Under the pieces are notes generated by a model. That model worked only from the letters and a program-made list of their open reading frames with translations, did no database searches and was not told the origin of the DNA. A stretch of DNA of 35,562 nt from an uncultured Actinomycetes bacterium (GTDB lineage Bacteria > Actinomycetota > Actinomycetes > Mycobacteriales > Mycobacteriaceae): NCBI GenBank assembly GCA_903884065.1, contig CAISDL010000078.1, positions 1-35,562 of the forward strand, written 5' to 3'. Shown here in pieces: positions 19,224 through 27,273 of this stretch (the first letter of the stretch is position 1; each line of letters begins with the position of its first letter). Position numbers and translations under genes: made by a program.

Positions 19224-19305
19224 CTGGCAAACATTTAGGTGGGGACCCGGGCCTTAAAGGAACATGAGAATTGCCCTAACCAGCGCTGATGGACTCTGGC
19301 AAACA
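19224..19305 (+). repeat. CTGGCAAACA direct repeat pair
   Basis: CTGGCAAACA occurs at 19224-19233 and again at 19296-19305, 72 bp apart. Each is preceded by GCTGAT within about 15 bp. A third TGGCAAAC is at 19399-19406, where it forms half of a palindrome over the -35 element. The recurrence suggests binding sites for one regulator. Confidence 0.5.
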
Positions 19306-19389
19306 ACCGGAAGTCGCGGAGAAGTGCCCGTTCGCTCATCAACCAGCGGAATCGGCCGAACTGGACACCCGTCAATTTCTGGTTCGCGA

Positions 19390-19405
19390 TTTGCCGCATG
19401 GCAAA
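19390..19405. promoter_or_regulatory. Palindrome overlapping the -35 element
   Basis: TTTGCC-GCAT-GGCAAA has perfect 6-bp arms around a 4-bp centre. It covers the -35 hexamer of the promoter for the secreted repeat protein, a position suited to repression. Its right arm is the third copy of the TGGCAAA repeat of this region. Confidence 0.5.
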
Positions 19406-19419
19406 CTTGGCCCTACTAT
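19391..19419 (+). promoter_or_regulatory. Sigma-70-type promoter of the secreted repeat protein
   Basis: TTGCCG (19391-19396) and TACTAT (19414-19419) are separated by 17 bp, the optimal spacing. The expected start at about 19426 gives a leader of about 70 bases ending in a GAAGGAA ribosome-binding site before the ATG at 19496. Confidence 0.6.
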
Positions 19420-19495
19420 GAACACGGCCATCTGAGGATGGAACTCAGCAAAGCGTGAGTCCGCTAAGAAGGCGGGCCGAACCGAAGGAACGATC

Positions 19496-20917
19496 ATGGC
19501 GACTCGTACCAAACCCCTAGTCACGGCGGCCACGCTGGCCAGCGCCGCTGCCATCGCAGTCGCCGGCACGGCGATCGCCCCCTCGCTCAACCTGCCCACC
19601 CCGCACGCACTCAGCGCGGCAAAGGTGCAACTGACCACCCTCGCCGACGTGATGTCCGTCCCGGCGGTTGCGTGGACCGACCTGCTCTTCGGCAACACCT
19701 CATGGGGCGGCGTGCTGACCCCGGACAACTACGGCCCGGAGTGGGCCAAGCCGCAGGACGAGTTCCTGCAGTACGGGTACGTGAACCCCTGGGCGACCTA
19801 TTGCAACGGCAACTGCGACGTGTCGGGAATCTCCGGTGCCGGGTACCTCTTCTTCGACGCCCTCGTGAACGGCGACGACAAGGGCTACAACAACTCCGAC
19901 CAGTGGAAGACCGGATTCGTCAACTACCTGTGGGAGCCGAACTCCGCCTTCGTCATCGGTGGCGGCAACTCGCCCTACCTCCAGTACGTCACCGAAGGCT
20001 TCAGTGCCGCGACGTGGTACGTCCTGCAGGGGACCATCGGCCAGGCCGTCCCGGAGCTGACGGTTCCCCTGGCCGCGCTGTTCTGGGGTCCGCAGAACGT
20101 TTCGGTCGCCTACAACGCCATCCTCTTGGGCGTCGCCGGGCTGGTCAGCCAGGTCCCGGCGGTCGGTCCCTTCGTCGGCAACAGCATCCTGGCCTACCTT
20201 GGTGACCTCCTGATCCAGGGCACCACCGACTACTACCAGTACGGCCTCTCGGGTGCGCTGAACTACTGGGTCGACATCGCCACCGGCGCGGTGCCGTTCC
20301 CGACGTCGGCGGCGGCGACGCGTGCTGCGGCGGCCACCCTGGCTGCGGCAGCAGCGCCGGCGGCTCCCGCCGTCGCGGCCACCACTCTGACGGCGTCGGA
20401 GACTCCGGCGGTGTCCGATGACGTCGAGCCGGCCGCAGACGCCTCCGAGAGCACTCCGGTAGCCGATGCCAAGGCTCCGGCCGAGGAGACTGAGGCTGCG
20501 GCGTCGGAGAACAAGGCCGACGACACCGCAGCAGTGGAGGCCACGGAGAGCACCCCGGCGGTCGAGGCTCCGGAGAGCACCCCGGCGGTCGAGGCTCCGG
20601 AGAGCACCCCGGCGGTCGAGGCTCCGGAGAGCACCCCGGAGGCCGAGGCCCCCGAGGTCGAGGACAGCACCCCGGCCGTGTCCGAGACCAAGCCGATCGC
20701 AGAGCCCGAGGTCTCGGTGTCCGAGGTCAAGGACAGCACCCCGGCTGTCGACGCCCCGGCTCCGGCCAAGGCGCCGACCGTGAAGCACCCGGTCCGCGAC
20801 GCGGTCGAGAAGGTCTCCAAGCAGATCAACTCCGCGATCAGCAACGCCAAGGCGTCGGCTAAGGAAGCCAAGGCTGGTAAGGCCGCCAAGGCTGATAAGG
20901 CCGACAGCGCCAGCTAG
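19496..20917 (+). CDS. Predicted secreted protein with tandem repeats and Lys/Ala-rich tail
   Basis: A 473-residue protein I cannot assign to a named family. It begins with a basic, Ala-rich signal peptide (about 1-28). A globular part follows (about 45-260), rich in Trp, Tyr, Asn and Gly, with two Cys in YCNGNCD and several hydrophobic stretches. Residues 265-300 are nearly pure Ala/Pro/Thr. Residues 300-425 are acidic, with Pro, Thr and Ser, and include the nine-residue repeat ESTPAVEAP three times exactly (351-377). The last 45 residues are Lys/Ala-rich, recalling the heparin-binding tail of HBHA. The hydrophobic part and the low-complexity arm suggest a protein anchored or exposed in the envelope. 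The gene has its own promoter, a long regulated leader and a strong hairpin after the stop, so it is a single-gene unit. Confidence 0.75.
   Translation: MATRTKPLVTAATLASAAAIAVAGTAIAPSLNLPTPHALSAAKVQLTTLADVMSVPAVAWTDLLFGNTSWGGVLTPDNYGPEWAKPQDEFLQYGYVNPWATYCNGNCDVSGISGAGYLFFDALVNGDDKGYNNSDQWKTGFVNYLWEPNSAFVIGGGNSPYLQYVTEGFSAATWYVLQGTIGQAVPELTVPLAALFWGPQNVSVAYNAILLGVAGLVSQVPAVGPFVGNSILAYLGDLLIQGTTDYYQYGLSGALNYWVDIATGAVPFPTSAAATRAAAATLAAAAAPAAPAVAATTLTASETPAVSDDVEPAADASESTPVADAKAPAEETEAAASENKADDTAAVEATESTPAVEAPESTPAVEAPESTPAVEAPESTPEAEAPEVEDSTPAVSETKPIAEPEVSVSEVKDSTPAVDAPAPAKAPTVKHPVRDAVEKVSKQINSAISNAKASAKEAKAGKAAKADKADSAS
20546..20653 (+). repeat. 27-bp tandem repeat in the secreted-protein gene
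   Basis: Three exact 27-bp units (20546-20572, 20573-20599 and 20600-20626), each encoding ESTPAVEAP, are followed by a diverged fourth copy (20627-20653, ESTPEAEAP). Exact identity at silent positions points to recent expansion. The copy number is likely to vary between strains without breaking the frame. Confidence 0.9.
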
Positions 20918-20931
20918 TCAAGCCCCCTACA

Positions 20932-20963
20932 CATCGGCCCCCTCCGCGAGGAGGGGGCCGATG
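20932..20963. terminator. Strong bidirectional terminator hairpin
   Basis: Arms at 20932-20945 and 20950-20963 form a perfect 14-bp, GC-rich stem (CATCGGCCCCCTCC in the left arm) around a GCGA loop. It lies 14 bp after the stop of the secreted-protein gene and 17 bp before the end of the convergent DUF1707 gene, so it can serve both. No U-tract follows. Confidence 0.85.
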
Positions 20964-20980
20964 CGTATGTAGTGGGTCCC

Positions 20981-21568
20981 TCAATCGGAACTCGCGGTGC
21001 GCTTCCGGCGCTTGATGCCGACGCCGCCCAGCAATGAGAAGCCCTTGATGGAAACCTTCGGGGCGCCGGGGGTTCCGGTGCCCTCCACGGCTTTGTCGAA
21101 GCCGCCCATGACCCCGCGGCCCTTGATGTCGACGTTGACCTCCGGTGGAAGCAGGATCGTCTGCCCGCCGAAGATCGAATACGCGTGGATCTCCACGTCG
21201 GCCGAGGTGAAGTCGGCATAGCGCAGGTCGACCACGCCACCGCCGAAAAGAGTGAAGGTCGTCATCCGGCTCGGCACGTACCAGCGGCCGCTACGGTCGA
21301 AGCCGCTGAGGATGGCCAGCAGCATGGTCGACGGGGCGGGGCGGATCTTGCCGCGGCGGAATTCGATCGCCTCGGGCAGGTCGTAGGTCAGTCGCTCGAG
21401 CTGGTCGTAGGTGGACGCCGAGTAGGTCTTGGCCAGTCTGCCTTCGTACTGGTCCAGGGTCAGCCGCCCGTTCGAGGCGGCCTCGGAGAGCAACTGGGCA
21501 ACCTGAATCCGGTCGTCGTCGGAGGCCCCGATCGAGGAATCGCGGGCGGGCAGGTTGCTCATGCTCAT
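20981..21568 (-). CDS. DUF1707 domain protein (Rv0966c-like)
   Basis: A 195-residue protein. Residues about 12-65 form a DUF1707 domain, with the typical motif ASDDDRIQVAQLLSEAASNGRL and then LTLDQYEGRLAKTYSAST. The C-terminal half (about 85-190) is beta-rich with FGGGVVDLRYADF and IFGGQTILLPPEVNVDIKG, resembling the C-terminal domain of LiaF-type cell-wall stress proteins. No membrane segment is evident, so the protein may be cytoplasmic. The function of DUF1707 proteins is not established; linkage to envelope stress is inferred from the LiaF-like part. ATG at 21568 and ATG at 21562 are both possible starts. Confidence 0.8.
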   Translation of the reverse strand: MSMSNLPARDSSIGASDDDRIQVAQLLSEAASNGRLTLDQYEGRLAKTYSASTYDQLERLTYDLPEAIEFRRGKIRPAPSTMLLAILSGFDRSGRWYVPSRMTTFTLFGGGVVDLRYADFTSADVEIHAYSIFGGQTILLPPEVNVDIKGRGVMGGFDKAVEGTGTPGAPKVSIKGFSLLGGVGIKRRKRTASSD

Positions 21569-21700
21569 CGTCTTCTGAGACTACGACCCCTCAACGCCGG
21601 CGCGAAAGCCGGTTCACCGAACCGTCATCGCCGTGTTCCGCCCCAACAGCAGATCGTCGCGCTGCTGGAGACGCTGATCGATCGCGACCGCACCGCATCG

Positions 21701-22474
21701 TTACCGCGGCGCCCACCGCGGCGGCCGCTTCTCCAGGAACGACAGCATGCCCTCGCGGGCCTCCTCGGAAACGAACAGCCGCGCGGAGTCCTCGGCCAGA
21801 CGTTCCGCGTCGCGATCGAAGCCGGCAAGGACCGAGGCCGTGGTCAGCGCCTTGGAAGCCGCCAAGCCTTGCGGCGATGCCTTGGCCAGGTCAGCGGTGA
21901 CGGCGTCGACGGCGAAGCTCACGTCGTCGGCGGTGATCGTCACCAGCCCGATCTCGGCGGCCTTTCGGGCGTTGAAGGTCTCACCGGTCAGGTAGTACCG
22001 GGCAGCCGCCCGCGGCGCCAATTTCGGCAGCAAGGTCAGCGAGATGATGGCCGGCGCGACTCCGATCCGCACCTCGGTCAGCGCGAACGTGCTGCGCGGG
22101 CCGGCGACCACGATGTCGCACGCCCCGACCAGTCCCATGCCACCGGCCCGAACATGTCCGTCCACGGCGGCGATCACCGGCCTCGGGCACTCCACGATCG
22201 ACCGCAGCAGTGCGGCCAACTCGTGCGCGCGTCCCGCGGCGGCCTCCTGTGGGTCGCCGCCGGTCGCTTCGGACAAATCCGCTCCGGCGCAGAAGGTGCC
22301 GCCGGTGTGTCCGAGTACCACGGCCCGCACATCGGCATCCGCGGAGGCTTGGCTCAACCCCTCGCGGAGTTGGCGGACCAGGGTCGACGACAGCGCATTG
22401 CGGTTGTGCGGTGAATCCAGCGTGATGCGGGCGACGTGACCGTCGGCCTGGTATGAGACGAGCGGGTCGGCCAT
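21701..22474 (-). CDS. echA7: Enoyl-CoA hydratase/isomerase family protein (EchA7-like)
   Basis: A 257-residue crotonase-fold protein, the last gene of the acyl-CoA carboxylation operon. The oxyanion-hole segment FCAGADLSEA is at 61-70. Of the two catalytic glutamates of crotonase, the second is kept (Glu134 in LTEVRIGVAP), while the first is replaced by Gly114 in GGMGLVGACD. As I remember it, Pseudomonas LiuC shows the same pattern with nearly the same SEVRIGLAPAVIS segment. That group hydrates 3-methylglutaconyl-CoA-like or isohexenylglutaconyl-CoA-like products of a carboxylase. The operon context supports such a role. The ATG at 22474 lies only 5 bp after the fadE12 stop. Confidence 0.85.
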   Translation of the reverse strand: MADPLVSYQADGHVARITLDSPHNRNALSSTLVRQLREGLSQASADADVRAVVLGHTGGTFCAGADLSEATGGDPQEAAAGRAHELAALLRSIVECPRPVIAAVDGHVRAGGMGLVGACDIVVAGPRSTFALTEVRIGVAPAIISLTLLPKLAPRAAARYYLTGETFNARKAAEIGLVTITADDVSFAVDAVTADLAKASPQGLAASKALTTASVLAGFDRDAERLAEDSARLFVSEEAREGMLSFLEKRPPRWAPR

Positions 22475-22479
22475 GGGGA

Positions 22480-23658
22480 TCAGTACGACCTCGGCAGACC
22501 GAGGGAGGTTTGCGCGATGAAGTTGAGGATCATCTCCCGGCTCACCGGCGCGATGCGGGACAGTCGGGCGCCCACCAGCATGGCGGCCACGCCGTACTCC
22601 TGCGAGAGGCCGTTGCCGCCCATGGACTGCACTGCCTGGTCGACCGCCCGGGTCGACGCCTCGCCGCTGGCGTACTTGGCCATGTTCGCCGCCTCGGCGG
22701 CACCCATGTCGTCGCCGGCGTCGTAGAGGGTGGCGGCCTTCTGCATCATCAGCCTCGCCAGCTCAAGCTCGATGTGGTTCTGCGCCAACGGATGTGCGAT
22801 GCCCTGGTGCGCGCCGATCGGCGTCTTCCACACCTGCCGGGTCTTGACGTAGTCGCATGCCTTGTTCAGCGCCAACCGACCCATGCCGACCGCGCTGGCC
22901 GCGCCCATGATCCGCTCCGGGTTCAGCCCGGCGAAGAGTTGTGCGATCGCGGCGTCCTCGGCGCCGACGAGTGCATCGGACGGCAGGCGCACCTCGTCGA
23001 TGAACACCTGGAACTGGCTCTCCGGCATGGTCAGTTCCATCGGGATCTTGGTGAAGCTGAGTCCCGGTGCGTCGGTGGGGACGATGAACAACGCCGGGCG
23101 CAGAGATTCGGACTTGGCCACCCCTTCGGTAAAGGTGCGGCTCACCACAAGCACGTACTCGGCCTGGTCGAGTCCGGAGATCCACACCTTCTGGCCGGAC
23201 AGGATCCAGTCGTCGCCGTCGCGGCGGGCGGTGGTGGTGATCCGGTGCGAGTTCGACCCGGCGTCCGGTTCGGTGATGGCGAACGCCATGGTTATCGAGC
23301 CGTCGGCGATGCCGGGCACCCAGCGCCTCTTCTGCTCATCGGTGCCGAACCTGGCGATGATGGTGCCGTTGATCGCGGGGGAGACCACCATCATCAGCAG
23401 CGGACACCCGCCGGCCGACAGCTCCTCCATCACCAGCGCCAGCTCGTACATCCCGGCTCCGCCGCCCCCGAGTTCCTCGGGCAGGTTGACCCCGATAAAG
23501 CCGAGTTGACCTGCCTCGCGCCACAATTCATCGGTGTGGCCACCGGCGCGGGCCCGCTCGAGGTAGTACTCCGGACCATAGTTGGCTGCCAGCGCGGCGA
23601 CGGACTTGCGCAGGGCCTGGCGCTCTTCGCTCTCGATGAAGCTGGTGTCGATACTCAT
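22480..23658 (-). CDS. fadE12: Acyl-CoA dehydrogenase (FadE12-like)
   Basis: A 392-residue FAD-dependent acyl-CoA dehydrogenase. The flavin-binding stretch FAITEPDAGSNS is at 126-137 and WILSGQKVWISG at 151-162. The C-terminal YEGT-type catalytic loop is absent (the region reads SRIAPVSREMI). A Glu is present at 248 in NPERIM, matching the helix-G base used by isovaleryl-CoA and long-chain dehydrogenases. This suggests a branched or long substrate. The open frame extends far upstream within accA2, but the ATG at 23658 matches the family start. It overlaps the accA2 stop in ATGA, so translation is coupled. Confidence 0.88.
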   Translation of the reverse strand: MSIDTSFIESEERQALRKSVAALAANYGPEYYLERARAGGHTDELWREAGQLGFIGVNLPEELGGGGAGMYELALVMEELSAGGCPLLMMVVSPAINGTIIARFGTDEQKRRWVPGIADGSITMAFAITEPDAGSNSHRITTTARRDGDDWILSGQKVWISGLDQAEYVLVVSRTFTEGVAKSESLRPALFIVPTDAPGLSFTKIPMELTMPESQFQVFIDEVRLPSDALVGAEDAAIAQLFAGLNPERIMGAASAVGMGRLALNKACDYVKTRQVWKTPIGAHQGIAHPLAQNHIELELARLMMQKAATLYDAGDDMGAAEAANMAKYASGEASTRAVDQAVQSMGGNGLSQEYGVAAMLVGARLSRIAPVSREMILNFIAQTSLGLPRSY

Positions 23659-25637
23659 GGTTGTTCTCCCTCGTGATTGTCGGCCTCGACCCGGGCCAGG
23701 ACGGCGCCGACTTCGACCTGCTGTCCTATCGAGACGTCGAGTTGGGTGATGACGCCGTCCGCCGGCGCGGCGATGGTGTGCTCCATTTTCATGGCCTCCA
23801 ACCAGATCAGCGGTTGACCGGCGGTCACCTGCTCGCCCAGCGCTGCGCCCAGCCGGATCACCGATCCCGGCATCGGCGCCAGGAGCGAGCCCGTCGCCAC
23901 GACCGAGGCCGGATCGGGGAAGCGCGGCACAGCGGTGAATGCGACCGGGCCGCGGGGGGAGTCGACGTCGACCTCGTCGCCGTATCGGGAGACCGCGAAG
24001 GCGATGTCGACGCCGCCGTCGGACAGCACGACCCGCCCAGGGGTCGCCGACACCAGCGTGATGCCCGGGTCGTCGGGAAGGTGCAGTCCGGTGCGGGTGA
24101 ATCGGTAGGAGATCACGTGCTCGTTTCCGTCGGCATCGCGAAAAGCCTTGTGCTGGTCGCCGGAAATGACGTTGCGCCACCCGCTGGGCAGCTTACCCAG
24201 GACTCCGGCGGTCACGCGGTTGTGCGCCGCGTCGGCGACGGCCGCCGCGACGGCCGAGACTCGTACCGCCCGCTCTCCGGCCAGCGGCGCGGCCAACGCC
24301 TCGAGGCCGTGGGTGTCGAAGAACGCGGTGTCGGTGGCGCCGGCGGCGAACGCCGGATGGCGCAGCACGTTGACCAGGAGGTCGCGGTTGGTGGCCACAC
24401 CGTGCAGCCTGGTTCGGGCCAGTGCGTCGGCGAGAACCTGAGCGGCGCGGGCCCGCGTCGGCGCATACGAGATCACCTTGGCCAGCATCGGGTCATAGTG
24501 AATCGAGACCACCGATCCGTCGACGATGCCCGAGTCCACCCGGATTGCCCCAGAAGAATCAACACAGCGGTGGGTCAGCCCGAACTGCGTCGTCGTTCCG
24601 GGCACCTCGAAGCGGTGGACGATGCCCGCCTGAGGTTGCCAGCCCTTCGCCGGATCCTCGGCGTAGAGCCGGGCCTCGATGGAATGGCCGGTGGCGCTGG
24701 GGGGGTCGCCGGGCAGCCGTTCGCCGTCGGCCACCGCGAGTTGCAACTCCACCAGATCCAGGCGGGTGGTCAGCTCGGTCACCGGGTGCTCGACCTGCAG
24801 GCGGGTGTTCATCTCCAGGAAGTAGAACTCGCCGTTCGCGTCGGCCAGAAACTCCACGGTGCCCGCGCCGGTGTAGCCGATGGCGCCCGCCGCGAGGCGG
24901 GCGGCGTCGAACAGTCGTTCCCGCATCCCCGGGGTGCGTTCGACGAGCGGGGAGGGCGCCTCCTCGATGACCTTCTGATGGCGGCGCTGGATCGAACACT
25001 CCCGTTCCCCCACCGCCCACACGGTGCCGTGCGCATCCGCCATCACCTGGACCTCCACGTGGTGGCCCCGGGGCAGATAGCGCTCGCAGAAAACGGTCCC
25101 GTCGCCGAACGCCGACTCCGCCTCCCGGCGAGCCGCGTGCACCTGCGCCGGCAGGTCGGCGACGGCGTCCACCACCCGCATTCCGCGCCCACCGCCGCCG
25201 GCTGACGCCTTCACCAGCACGGGCAGTTCATCGGGCCGGACCGTCTCGGGATCGAGTTGCGCCAGGATCGGTACCCCGGCCGCCGCCATCATCTTCTTGG
25301 CCTCGATCTTCGATCCCATCGCGGTGACCGCCGCGGCAGGCGGCCCGATCCAGACGAGTCCGGCATCAGTGACCGCCATCGCGAAACCGGCGTTCTCGGA
25401 GAGGAATCCATAGCCCGGATGCACGGCGTCGGCGTCGGCGGCACGAGCGGCCGCGATGAGTTCGCCGGGATCCAGATAGCTATCGATGCGGACGGCGGCA
25501 TCGGCCTCGGCGACATGCGGGGCGCCCGCGTCCGGATCGGTGTATACGGCGACGCATTCAATGCCGAGCCGACGGCAGGTGGCAAAGACGCGGCGGGCGA
25601 TCTCGCCCCGGTTGGCAACAAGGACTCGGGTGATCAC
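23655..25637 (-). CDS. accA2: Acyl-CoA carboxylase alpha subunit (biotin carboxylase/BCCP)
   Basis: A 660-residue biotin-dependent carboxylase subunit. It starts with the biotin carboxylase domain (VLVANRGEIARRVFATCRRLGI), has the ATP-grasp glycine loop GGGGRGMRVV (about 165-174) and the active-site segment FLEMNTRLQVEHPVTE, and ends in a biotinyl domain with Lys617 in EAMKMEHT. It carboxylates biotin with bicarbonate and ATP and delivers CO2 to the acyl-CoA bound by the AccD2 partner. The GTG at 25637 is preferred over the upstream open frame because it has AGAGG six bases before it and begins the conserved domain. A gap of 40 bp separates it from the accD2 stop. The stop overlaps the fadE12 ATG. 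Confidence 0.93.
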   Translation of the reverse strand: MITRVLVANRGEIARRVFATCRRLGIECVAVYTDPDAGAPHVAEADAAVRIDSYLDPGELIAAARAADADAVHPGYGFLSENAGFAMAVTDAGLVWIGPPAAAVTAMGSKIEAKKMMAAAGVPILAQLDPETVRPDELPVLVKASAGGGGRGMRVVDAVADLPAQVHAARREAESAFGDGTVFCERYLPRGHHVEVQVMADAHGTVWAVGERECSIQRRHQKVIEEAPSPLVERTPGMRERLFDAARLAAGAIGYTGAGTVEFLADANGEFYFLEMNTRLQVEHPVTELTTRLDLVELQLAVADGERLPGDPPSATGHSIEARLYAEDPAKGWQPQAGIVHRFEVPGTTTQFGLTHRCVDSSGAIRVDSGIVDGSVVSIHYDPMLAKVISYAPTRARAAQVLADALARTRLHGVATNRDLLVNVLRHPAFAAGATDTAFFDTHGLEALAAPLAGERAVRVSAVAAAVADAAHNRVTAGVLGKLPSGWRNVISGDQHKAFRDADGNEHVISYRFTRTGLHLPDDPGITLVSATPGRVVLSDGGVDIAFAVSRYGDEVDVDSPRGPVAFTAVPRFPDPASVVATGSLLAPMPGSVIRLGAALGEQVTAGQPLIWLEAMKMEHTIAAPADGVITQLDVSIGQQVEVGAVLARVEADNHEGEQP

Positions 25638-25677
25638 TTCTGACCTCTGATCTTCGCGCAACCGCTCATCGGGCGCC

Positions 25678-27273
25678 TCACATCCGGAAGACGCCGAACT
25701 TCGACGTCCCCTCGATCGGGCCATTGGCGATGGCGGACAGGCACATTCCCAACACCGTGCGGGTGTCGCGGGGATCGATCACCCCGTCGTCGTAGAGCCG
25801 GCCGGATAGGAACATCGGCAGCGACTCCGCCTCGATCTGGGCCTCGACCGCCGCCCGCAGAGAGGCGTCGGCGGATTCGTCCACGTCCTGCCCGCGGGCC
25901 TGCGCAGCGGCCCGGTTGACGATGGAAAGCACACCGGCCAGTTGCGCGCCGCCCATCACGGCGGACTTCGCACTGGGCCAGGCGAACAGGAAACGGGGGT
26001 CGTAGGCCCGGCCGCACATGCCGTAATGGCCCGCCCCGTAGGAGGCACCGATCAGCAGCGAGATGTGCGGGACCGTCGAGTTGGAGACCGCGTTGATCAT
26101 CATCGCGCCGTGCTTGATCATGCCGCCTTCCTCGTAGGCCTTGCCGACCATGTAGCCGGTCGTGTTGTGCAGGAACAACAGCGGGGTATCGGACTGGTTG
26201 GCCAACTGGATGAACTGGGTTGCCTTCTGGGACTCCTCGCTGAACAGGACACCGCGGGCGTTGGCCAGGATGCCCACCGGATAGCCGTGCACCCGCGCCC
26301 AGCCGGTGGCCAGTGACCCCCCGTAGAGCGGCTTGAATTCGTCGAACTCCGAGCCGTCGACCACCCGCGCGATCACCTCGCGCGGATCGAACGGGATGCG
26401 CAGGTCGGCCGGGACGATCCCGAGGAGTTCATCCGGGTCGGCCACGGGTTCGGTGACCGGCCCGGGCGCCGGGCCCTGCTTGACCCGGTTCAGTCGCGCC
26501 ACGATGCGCCGGCCGATCCGGATGGCATCGCGCTCGTCGGTGGCGAAATAATCCGCCAGACCGGAAGTGCGGGCGTGCATTTCGGCGCCGCCGAGCGACT
26601 CGTCGTCGGACTCCTCGCCGGTGGCCATCTTCACCAGCGGAGGCCCGGCCAGGAAGACCTTGGAACGCTCCTTGATCATCACGACGTAATCGCTCATGCC
26701 CGGGATGTACGCGCCCCCGGCCGTGGAATTGCCGAATACCAGCGCGATGGTGGGAATGCCGGCGGCTGACATCCGCGTCAGGTCGCGGAACATCTGCCCA
26801 CCCGGGATGAAGATCTCCTTCTGAGTGGGCAGATCGGCGCCGCCGGACTCCACCAGCGAGATCATCGGCAACCGGTTCTCGTAGGCGATCTGGTTGGCGC
26901 GCAGGACCTTTTTCAGTGTCCAGGGATTCGAGGTTCCGCCTTTGACCGTCGGGTCGTGGGCGACCACCATGCACTCGGTGCCCTCCACCACGCCGATCCC
27001 GGTGACCAGGCTGGCCCCCACCTGGAACTGGCTTCCATAGGCGGCAAGCGGGCACAACTCCAGGAACGGCGAGTCGGGGTCGAGGAGCAACTCGATCCGC
27101 TCGCGGGCGGTCATCTTGCCCCGGCCGTGATGGCGCTCAACATATTTGGCGCCCCCGCCGCCCAGCGCCTTGGCCAGTTCGGCGTCCAGTTCGGCGAGTT
27201 TGGCGGTCATCGCCGCAGCGGCCTCGGTGTAGGCCGGGGAGCGCCGGTCGATAGCGGTGCGCAGGCCGCTCAC
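25678..27273 (-). CDS. accD2: Acyl-CoA carboxylase beta subunit (carboxyltransferase)
   Basis: A 531-residue carboxyltransferase of the MCC/GCC-beta type. Typical segments are GRGKMTARERIELLLDPDSPFLEL near residues 50-70, VVAHDPTVKGGTSNP, LVESGGADLPTQKEIF, FGNSTAGGAYIPGMSDY and, in the second half, NTTGYMVGKAYEEGGMIKHGAMM and SYGAGHYGMCGRAYDPRFLFAWP. The last two resemble 3-methylcrotonyl- and geranyl-CoA carboxylases more than propionyl-CoA carboxylases. The GTG at 27273 overlaps the fadE13 stop (GTGA). The open frame continues far upstream but without homology. It acts with AccA2; the substrate of this pair in mycobacteria is not settled to my knowledge. Confidence 0.92.
   Translation of the reverse strand: MSGLRTAIDRRSPAYTEAAAAMTAKLAELDAELAKALGGGGAKYVERHHGRGKMTARERIELLLDPDSPFLELCPLAAYGSQFQVGASLVTGIGVVEGTECMVVAHDPTVKGGTSNPWTLKKVLRANQIAYENRLPMISLVESGGADLPTQKEIFIPGGQMFRDLTRMSAAGIPTIALVFGNSTAGGAYIPGMSDYVVMIKERSKVFLAGPPLVKMATGEESDDESLGGAEMHARTSGLADYFATDERDAIRIGRRIVARLNRVKQGPAPGPVTEPVADPDELLGIVPADLRIPFDPREVIARVVDGSEFDEFKPLYGGSLATGWARVHGYPVGILANARGVLFSEESQKATQFIQLANQSDTPLLFLHNTTGYMVGKAYEEGGMIKHGAMMINAVSNSTVPHISLLIGASYGAGHYGMCGRAYDPRFLFAWPSAKSAVMGGAQLAGVLSIVNRAAAQARGQDVDESADASLRAAVEAQIEAESLPMFLSGRLYDDGVIDPRDTRTVLGMCLSAIANGPIEGTSKFGVFRM

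Larger units (their letters stand above)
18907..19495. other. Long intergenic region with repeats and promoter
   Basis: No convincing gene is present. A 64-codon frame (19264-19458) has a possible AAAGGAA site but runs across the promoter of the next gene and shows no recognisable family. The region holds a three-copy GTnACC-like direct repeat (19110-19137), three copies of TGGCAAAC (19225, 19297 and 19399) and a good sigma-70-type promoter (19391-19419). The part from 18907 to 19100 shows nothing I can interpret. Confidence 0.6.

Noticed and set aside
19264..19458. A 64-codon frame with an AAAGGAA sequence before its ATG
   Set aside because: It overlaps the -35/-10 promoter and the palindrome of the next gene, shows no homology that I recognise and has less gene-like composition.
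21569..21700. Remnants of a csoR-ctpV copper cassette between the DUF1707 gene and echA7
   Set aside because: Only 132 bp separate the two genes and no CsoR- or P-type ATPase-like sequence is present.
21185..22414. A long plus-strand frame opposite DUF1707 and EchA7, including a helical-looking stretch near 21645-21705
   Set aside because: It spans two well-supported minus-strand genes and an intergenic gap; the helical-looking part is too short to support a gene or remnant.
23661..25205. A 514-codon plus-strand frame opposite accA2
   Set aside because: It is antisense to a complete biotin carboxylase gene and has no recognisable domain.
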